From positions 1 through 10,386 of the forward strand of contig JAIENF010000124.1 in the NCBI GenBank assembly GCA_019751575.1: a stretch of 10,386 bases of DNA, given 5' to 3'. A program made the position numbers and the translations under genes. Positions 7,099 through 10,386 of this stretch are shown here, piece by piece; positions within the stretch are counted from its first letter, which is position 1, and each line of letters opens with the position of its first letter. This stretch comes from Burkholderiales bacterium (GTDB lineage: Bacteria > Pseudomonadota > Gammaproteobacteria > Burkholderiales > CAIKXV01). Under the pieces are notes generated by a model that worked only from the letters and a program-made list of their open reading frames with translations, did not search any database and was not told where the DNA came from.

Positions 7099-8364
7099 GT
7101 GCCCTACTTCGCCTACACCGGACGTTCCGCCAGCGGCGACCTCGTGAAGGGCGTCGGCGAAGGCGCGAACAGCAACGCCGTGGCCGACCAGCTCTCGGCA
7201 GCCGGCATCGTCCCGCTGGACATCACGCCGTCGAATGCCGCGCGCAGCGAAGTCGGCGGCGGCAACCCGCCTGCCTCGGCGCCCCCCCTTCCGGCATCGT
7301 TCTGGCCCCGGCGCCGGGTGCCACACGAGGAAGTCCTGCTGTTCTGCCGGCAACTGCACACGTTGCTCAAGTCGGGCGTGCCGATCCTGCGCGGCCTTGC
7401 CGGCCTGCAGGAATCGACGCGCAACCCGGTGTTCGCCGACGTGCTGCGCGACCTGCGCGAGAGCCTGGAGAGCGGGCGCGAGCTGTCCTCGTCGATGCAG
7501 CGGCACCCGCGGGTGTTCAACCCCTTCTTCATCGCGATGGTGCGCGTCGGCGAGACCACCGGCCAGCTCGAGGGCGTGTTCCTGCGCATGTTCCACCACC
7601 TCGAGTTCGAACGCGAGATCCGCGGCCAGGTGGCCACCGCGCTGCGCTACCCGATCATCGTCATGGTGTTCATCGGCGCGGCGATCGCCATCGTGAACCT
7701 GTTCGTGATCCCGCAGTTCGCGAAGGTCTACGCCAACTTCAATACCGAATTGCCGCTGCTCACCCGGGTGCTGATCGGCTTCTCCAACTTCACGGTGTCC
7801 TACTGGTGGGCCATGCTGGCGATGCTGGTGGCAGCCGTGTTCGGCATCCGCTGGTGGCTGTCCACCGCCGGCGGGCGCCTGCGCTGGGACCGCTGGAAGC
7901 TGAAGATCCCGATCGCCGGCAAGATCATCCTGAAGGCGACGCTGGCGCGGTTCGCACGCAGCTTCGCACTGTCCGGACAGAGCGGCGTGCAGATCACGCT
8001 CGGCCTGCGCACCGTCGCCCCGACGGTGGACAACCGCTACATCGAGTCGAAGATCGAGCAGATGCGCATCGGCGTGGAACGCGGCGAGAGCGTGCTGCGC
8101 ACCGCCAGCGCGGCTGGCGTGTTCACGCCGGTGGTGCTGCAGATGATCGCAGTCGGCGAGGAGTCGGGCGCGATCGATGAGTTGATGGAAGAGATCGGCG
8201 GCCTCTACCAGCGCGAGGTCGAGTACGAGTTGAAGACGCTCGGCTCGCAGGTCGAACCGATCCTGATCGTCGCCCTCGGTGCGCTGGTCCTGATCCTTGC
8301 GCTCGGCGTGTTCCTCCCGATCTGGGACCTCGGCCGCGCCGCGCTGGGCAAGGGCGGCGGCTGA
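7099..8364 (+). CDS. mshG: MSHA-type pilus inner-membrane platform protein (GspF/PilC family)
   Basis: A 421-residue polytopic inner-membrane protein that forms the platform on which MshE acts. The N-terminus PYFAYTGRSASGDLVKG is typical of the family. A Pro/Ala-rich linker (about 52-70) precedes two GspF domains: the first from about 77 to 200 (FCRQLHTLLKSGVPILRGL, MVRVGETTGQLEGVF) and the second from about 280 to 405 (LARFARSFALSGQSGVQI, MIAVGEESGAIDELM). The repeated VGExxGxx(E/D) motif marks the duplication. Predicted membrane segments are at about 186-206, 234-253 and 387-407. The GTG start at 7099 is used because it gives the conserved N-terminus; only a weak GGA precedes it. The 13-nt gap from mshE implies cotranscription. 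Length is normal and no break is seen. Confidence 0.9.
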   Translation: MPYFAYTGRSASGDLVKGVGEGANSNAVADQLSAAGIVPLDITPSNAARSEVGGGNPPASAPPLPASFWPRRRVPHEEVLLFCRQLHTLLKSGVPILRGLAGLQESTRNPVFADVLRDLRESLESGRELSSSMQRHPRVFNPFFIAMVRVGETTGQLEGVFLRMFHHLEFEREIRGQVATALRYPIIVMVFIGAAIAIVNLFVIPQFAKVYANFNTELPLLTRVLIGFSNFTVSYWWAMLAMLVAAVFGIRWWLSTAGGRLRWDRWKLKIPIAGKIILKATLARFARSFALSGQSGVQITLGLRTVAPTVDNRYIESKIEQMRIGVERGESVLRTASAAGVFTPVVLQMIAVGEESGAIDELMEEIGGLYQREVEYELKTLGSQVEPILIVALGALVLILALGVFLPIWDLGRAALGKGGG

Positions 8365-8374
8365 GCGGCCTCCG

Positions 8375-8399
8375 GGCTGACCCTCGTCGAGGGCTGGCC
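8375..8399 (+). other. Inverted repeat just after mshG
   Basis: Arms GGCTGACCCTCG and CGAGGGCTGGCC flank a single T. Pairing includes two G-T pairs and one mismatch, and a real fold would open a loop of about 5 nt. It starts 11 nt after the mshG stop. There is no T-run, so it is not a standard intrinsic terminator. It may partly insulate the mshEG transcript or protect its 3' end. Confidence 0.4.
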
Positions 8400-8497
8400 G
8401 CAGTCTCGGCCTCCCGCCACGCGTGCATCCGAAGGGCTGCGTCCAGCCCCGCGACCCACTCGCAGGCCATTGATCGGAAATAGATTCCTGGCAGGAC

Positions 8498-8525
8498 TAA
8501 AGTCCGGCCTCCGGTACGCCGTTAG
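8498..8525 (+). promoter_or_regulatory. Candidate sigma-28 (FliA)-like promoter upstream of the mshA-like prepilin
   Basis: TAAAGTCC (8498-8505), a 12-nt spacer and GCCGTTAG (8518-8525) resemble the FliA consensus, with six of eight matches in each box but one nucleotide more spacing than ideal. The first box sits in an inverted repeat, GGACT-AA-AGTCC (8494-8505). The element shares CTAAAGTC and CGTTA with the one before mshE. It would place a transcript start near 8532, about 53 nt before the ATG. An overlapping TGGCA (8489-8493) gives a partial sigma-54 match, but the -12 GC is replaced by GT. Confidence 0.42.
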
Positions 8526-8535
8526 AACGGGCATC

Positions 8536-8559
8536 CGGGACTTCATCGGTCCCGCTTTT
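8536..8559 (+). terminator. Terminator-like hairpin in the mshA leader
   Basis: CGGGAC (8536-8541) and GTCCCG (8549-8554) form a perfect 6-bp stem with a 7-nt loop, followed by CTTTT (8555-8559). It lies downstream of the promoter-like element and 25 nt before the prepilin ATG. It could stop transcripts arriving from mshG, attenuate pilin transcription, or stabilise the 5' end of an abundant pilin mRNA. The stem and T-run are short, so termination would be weak. Confidence 0.4.
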
Positions 8560-8584
8560 CCATTCGAGACGACCGGAGTCTGCA

Positions 8585-9046
8585 ATGCGTTCCAATCAGG
8601 GCGGTTTCACGTTGGTCGAGCTGGTGGTCGTGATCGTCATCCTGGGCATCCTGGCGGCGACGGCCTTTCCGCGCTTCATCAACCTGACCTCGGATGCCCG
8701 CTCGGCCGCTGCCGCCGGCATGGCCGGCGGCCTGCGCTCCGCAGTGACCCTCGTCCAGGCGCGCTACCAGGCCACCGGAAACTTCACCGCCACCACCGTC
8801 ACCATGGCCGACGGCGCGACGGTCGCCGTCAGCACGGGCGCCACCGGTGGTTTCCCGACCGCGGCGCTGGCCGGCATCGGCAACGCGATGCGATGCGAAT
8901 CGGGCAGCGCCTGCAACGGCTTCGGCTGGGCGATCGCCGCCGGCGTGGCCACCTTCACCCAGGTCGGCGCACCTGCGGCATGCAACGTGACGTACGATCC
9001 GGCCACCGGTGTCGTGACGAACAACGCCACGACGGCAAACTGCTGA
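8585..9046 (+). CDS. mshA: MSHA-type major prepilin
   Basis: A 153-residue type IV prepilin. A short leader MRSNQGG is cut by the prepilin peptidase between Gly7 and Phe8, giving mature FTLVELVVVIVILGILAA with the conserved Glu at mature position 5, followed by the hydrophobic helix that packs in the fibre core. The globular domain is rich in Ala, Thr and Gly with Cys at 104, 110, 133 and the very last residue, 153; the terminal Cys is suited to closing a C-terminal disulfide loop as in MshA pilins. FPRFINLTSDARSAAAAGMAGGL-type sequence after the helix is typical of MSHA pilins. GGAG ends 6 nt before the ATG, the best ribosome binding site in this cluster, fitting high expression. It is preceded by its own 220-nt gap carrying promoter-like and hairpin elements. 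It could equally be named mshB, since only one such gene is present. Confidence 0.85.
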   Translation: MRSNQGGFTLVELVVVIVILGILAATAFPRFINLTSDARSAAAAGMAGGLRSAVTLVQARYQATGNFTATTVTMADGATVAVSTGATGGFPTAALAGIGNAMRCESGSACNGFGWAIAAGVATFTQVGAPAACNVTYDPATGVVTNNATTANC

Positions 9047-9074
9047 CCGGGTTGACCGCGAGAATGTCCACGGC

Positions 9075-9590
9075 GTGCGGCTACGATTTCCACCACCTTC
9101 CTCCCGAGGTAATCGACGGCTGACCCCCGCGGGTTTCACCACGGTCGAACTGGTCGTGGTGATCGTCCTGCTGGCGGTGCTGTCCGCGGTGGCGGTGCCG
9201 CGCCTGGCTGGGCGAAGTGCCTTCGAATCACGCGCCTTCGCGGACGAAGTGGCCTCCGCCGTGCGCTACGCGCAGCGCACGGCGATCGCGATGCGGCGCA
9301 ACGTGACCGTCGTCGTCGCCACGCCGGGCAGGGACAACCCCTGCGCGCTCCGGCTGTGCATCACCGCCGACTGCAGCCAGCAGGTGGTCAATCCGGCCAC
9401 CAGCCAGGCGTTCTGCCTGGTGCCGCCACCTTCGGTGGCGCTCGCCACGGACGGGGCGACACGCACGGGCCTGCAGTTCGATGCAAGCGGCCGGCCGAGC
9501 GGCGCACAGACGTACACCGTGTCGAGCACCGGTGCCGGCGTGGACGCACGGACGCTCACCGTCGAAGCCGAGACCGGCCATGTGCGGTGA
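9075..9590 (+). CDS. mshC: Minor prepilin, GspH/FimT-like (MshC-like)
   Basis: A 171-residue prepilin-like protein. Cleavage is expected between Gly20 and Phe21 (LTPAG/FTTVELVVVIVLL), with Glu at mature position 5. VRYAQRTAIAMRRNVTV (63-79) and FDASGRP (135-141) are characteristic of GspH/FimT/MshC minor pilins, which form part of the tip complex that initiates assembly. Four cysteines (90, 95, 100, 114) could form two disulfides. The GTG at 9075 gives a long 20-residue leader with a weak ribosome binding site. CTG at 9120 (residue 16) is preceded at about 9 nt by GAGGT and would give a standard five-residue leader, so the true start is uncertain. It starts 28 nt after mshA (if GTG) and overlaps the next gene by 11 nt. 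Confidence 0.8.
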   Translation: MRLRFPPPSSRGNRRLTPAGFTTVELVVVIVLLAVLSAVAVPRLAGRSAFESRAFADEVASAVRYAQRTAIAMRRNVTVVVATPGRDNPCALRLCITADCSQQVVNPATSQAFCLVPPPSVALATDGATRTGLQFDASGRPSGAQTYTVSSTGAGVDARTLTVEAETGHVR

Positions 9591-10140
9591 CCGCCGGCGG
9601 GTGCGAGGCGCGTCGCTGATCGAGGTGATCGTGTTCATCGTGATCGTGTCGGTCGCCGCCGGCGCCGTGCTCGGGTCGCTGCAGTGGTCCGTGCGTGCCA
9701 GCCCGGACCCGATGATCCGCAAGCAGCTGCTCGCGATCGCCGAGTCGATGCTGGAAGAGGTGCTGCTGCAGCCGCACACCTGGTGCGACCCGACCGATGT
9801 GAACCTCGCCACGGCGACCAGCGATCGCGACTGCGCCAGCCTGCCCGAGGCGCTGGGGCCGGAACCCGACGAAGACCGCTACGGCACGCGCATGCCGTTC
9901 AACAACGTGAACGACTACCACGACTTCAGGATGGCCGGCATCCGCAACGTCCGCAACGAGGCCGTGCCCGGGCTGGAAGCCTATGCCGTGGTGGTCCAGG
10001 TCAGCGACGCGAGGCTGGCGGCCGCATCGGGCGACAGCGCCGAGGCACTGCGGGTGCTCGTGACCGTGACCGGTCCGGCCAGTTCGGAACTGGTGCTCGA
10101 AGGCTACCGGACCCGCCATGCACCCAATGCCGCGAACTGA
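9580..10140 (+). CDS. mshD: Minor prepilin, MshD-like
   Basis: A 186-residue minor prepilin with a short basic leader MCGDRRRVRG and predicted cleavage before ASLIEVIVFIVIVSVAAGAVL (Glu at mature position 5). The region SMLEEVLLQPHTWCDPTD (56-73) and the FNNVNDYHDF segment (107-116) match what I know of the MshD family, where a Phe-Asx-Asn-Val-Asx-Asp-Tyr motif recurs. Cys69 and Cys85 could form a disulfide. MshD is thought to act with the other minor pilins in initiating or capping the MSHA fibre. The ATG at 9580 overlaps the mshC-like stop by 11 nt; an in-frame GTG at 9601 would leave only a three-residue leader and is less likely. Translational coupling with both neighbours is probable. 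The order after the mshC-like gene supports the name. Confidence 0.83.
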   Translation: MCGDRRRVRGASLIEVIVFIVIVSVAAGAVLGSLQWSVRASPDPMIRKQLLAIAESMLEEVLLQPHTWCDPTDVNLATATSDRDCASLPEALGPEPDEDRYGTRMPFNNVNDYHDFRMAGIRNVRNEAVPGLEAYAVVVQVSDARLAAASGDSAEALRVLVTVTGPASSELVLEGYRTRHAPNAAN

Positions 10141-10386
10141 CGCCCTGCCCGCGCGCACCGGCAGCGGCGGCTTCACGCTGGTCGAGCTGGTGGTGGCGAT
10201 CGTGCTGCTGGGCATCGTCGCGCTGATGGTGACCACCTTCGCCACCGGCGCGATGCAGTCCTACCTGGATGCCGAACGCCGCGCCGAACTGGTCGACGGC
10301 ACCGAGACCGCGATGCGCAGGCTGCAGCGCGACGTGCGGCTGTCGCTGCCGAACAGCGTACGGGTCGCCGACGACGGCCGAACGGT
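10118..10386 (+). CDS. mshO: Minor prepilin, MshO-like, N-terminal part (cut by window end)
   Basis: The first 89 residues of a prepilin-like protein run off the window. The leader, MHPMPRTDALPARTGSGG, is predicted to be cut after Gly18, giving FTLVELVVAIVLLGIVALMV with Glu at mature position 5. The following helix, AERRAELVDGTETAMRRLQR, and RLSLPNSVRV resemble MshO/PulJ-type minor pilins. The name follows mainly from position after the mshD-like gene, as in Vibrio (mshD-mshO-mshP). The ATG at 10118 overlaps the mshD stop by 23 nt; the in-frame ATG at 10127 is an equally valid start, and neither has a strong ribosome binding site. The missing C-terminal part prevents a firmer assignment. Confidence 0.72.
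   Translation, partial: MHPMPRTDALPARTGSGGFTLVELVVAIVLLGIVALMVTTFATGAMQSYLDAERRAELVDGTETAMRRLQRDVRLSLPNSVRVADDGRT

Noticed and set aside
8489..8503. Sigma-54 promoter (TGGCA...) before the mshA-like gene
   Set aside because: The -24 part matches, but the essential GC at -12 is GT, and no comparable element precedes mshE. The sigma-28-like reading fits better.
8470..9123. A longer forward frame overlapping the mshA-like prepilin
   Set aside because: It is in a different frame from the prepilin, is Arg/Gly/His-rich and covers the promoter-like leader, so it is a shadow.

Overview
The window comes from a very GC-rich bacterial chromosome, most probably a betaproteobacterium (Burkholderiales-like). 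This rests on base composition, protein character and the gene order gpmI / rhodanese - grxC - secB - gpsA - trmL, which from memory is a recurrent housekeeping neighbourhood in that class. No taxonomic marker such as rRNA is present, so the placement is an inference.

Left part (1-5189), housekeeping. A truncated gpmI (cofactor-independent phosphoglycerate mutase) points left. Divergent from it is a rightward series: a membrane-anchored rhodanese, glutaredoxin grxC, the export chaperone secB, an exported SH3-like protein, and gpsA (glycerol-3-phosphate dehydrogenase), whose start overlaps the SH3 gene's stop by 4 nt. The gpsA stop codon lies inside the first of four perfect 14-nt tandem repeats. 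A predicted alpha/beta-hydrolase lipoprotein follows and ends 22 nt from the end of the convergent trmL (tRNA wobble methyltransferase).

Right part (5379-10386), pilus biogenesis. Divergent from trmL runs an MSHA-type type IV pilus cluster in the order ATPase (mshE), inner-membrane platform protein (mshG), a 220-nt gap, major-type prepilin (mshA-like), GspH-like minor prepilin (mshC-like), mshD-like minor prepilin, and a further minor prepilin cut by the window end (mshO-like). This matches the downstream half of the Vibrio-type msh cluster, but no mshF or separate mshB is present. MshE would power assembly, MshG anchor the machine, MshA form the fibre, and the minor prepilins prime or cap it. 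The prepilin peptidase and remaining assembly genes are not in the window.

Regulatory signals. The leaders of mshE and mshA each carry a CTAAAGTC element followed 13-14 nt later by a CGTTA-containing box. Together these resemble flagellar sigma-28 (FliA) promoters. Between its promoter-like element and its start codon, mshA also has a terminator-like hairpin. These leader elements and the 14-nt repeat are the parts most worth following up. I found no CRISPR array, tRNA, rRNA, insertion sequence or phage gene, and no clearly undescribed multi-gene system.
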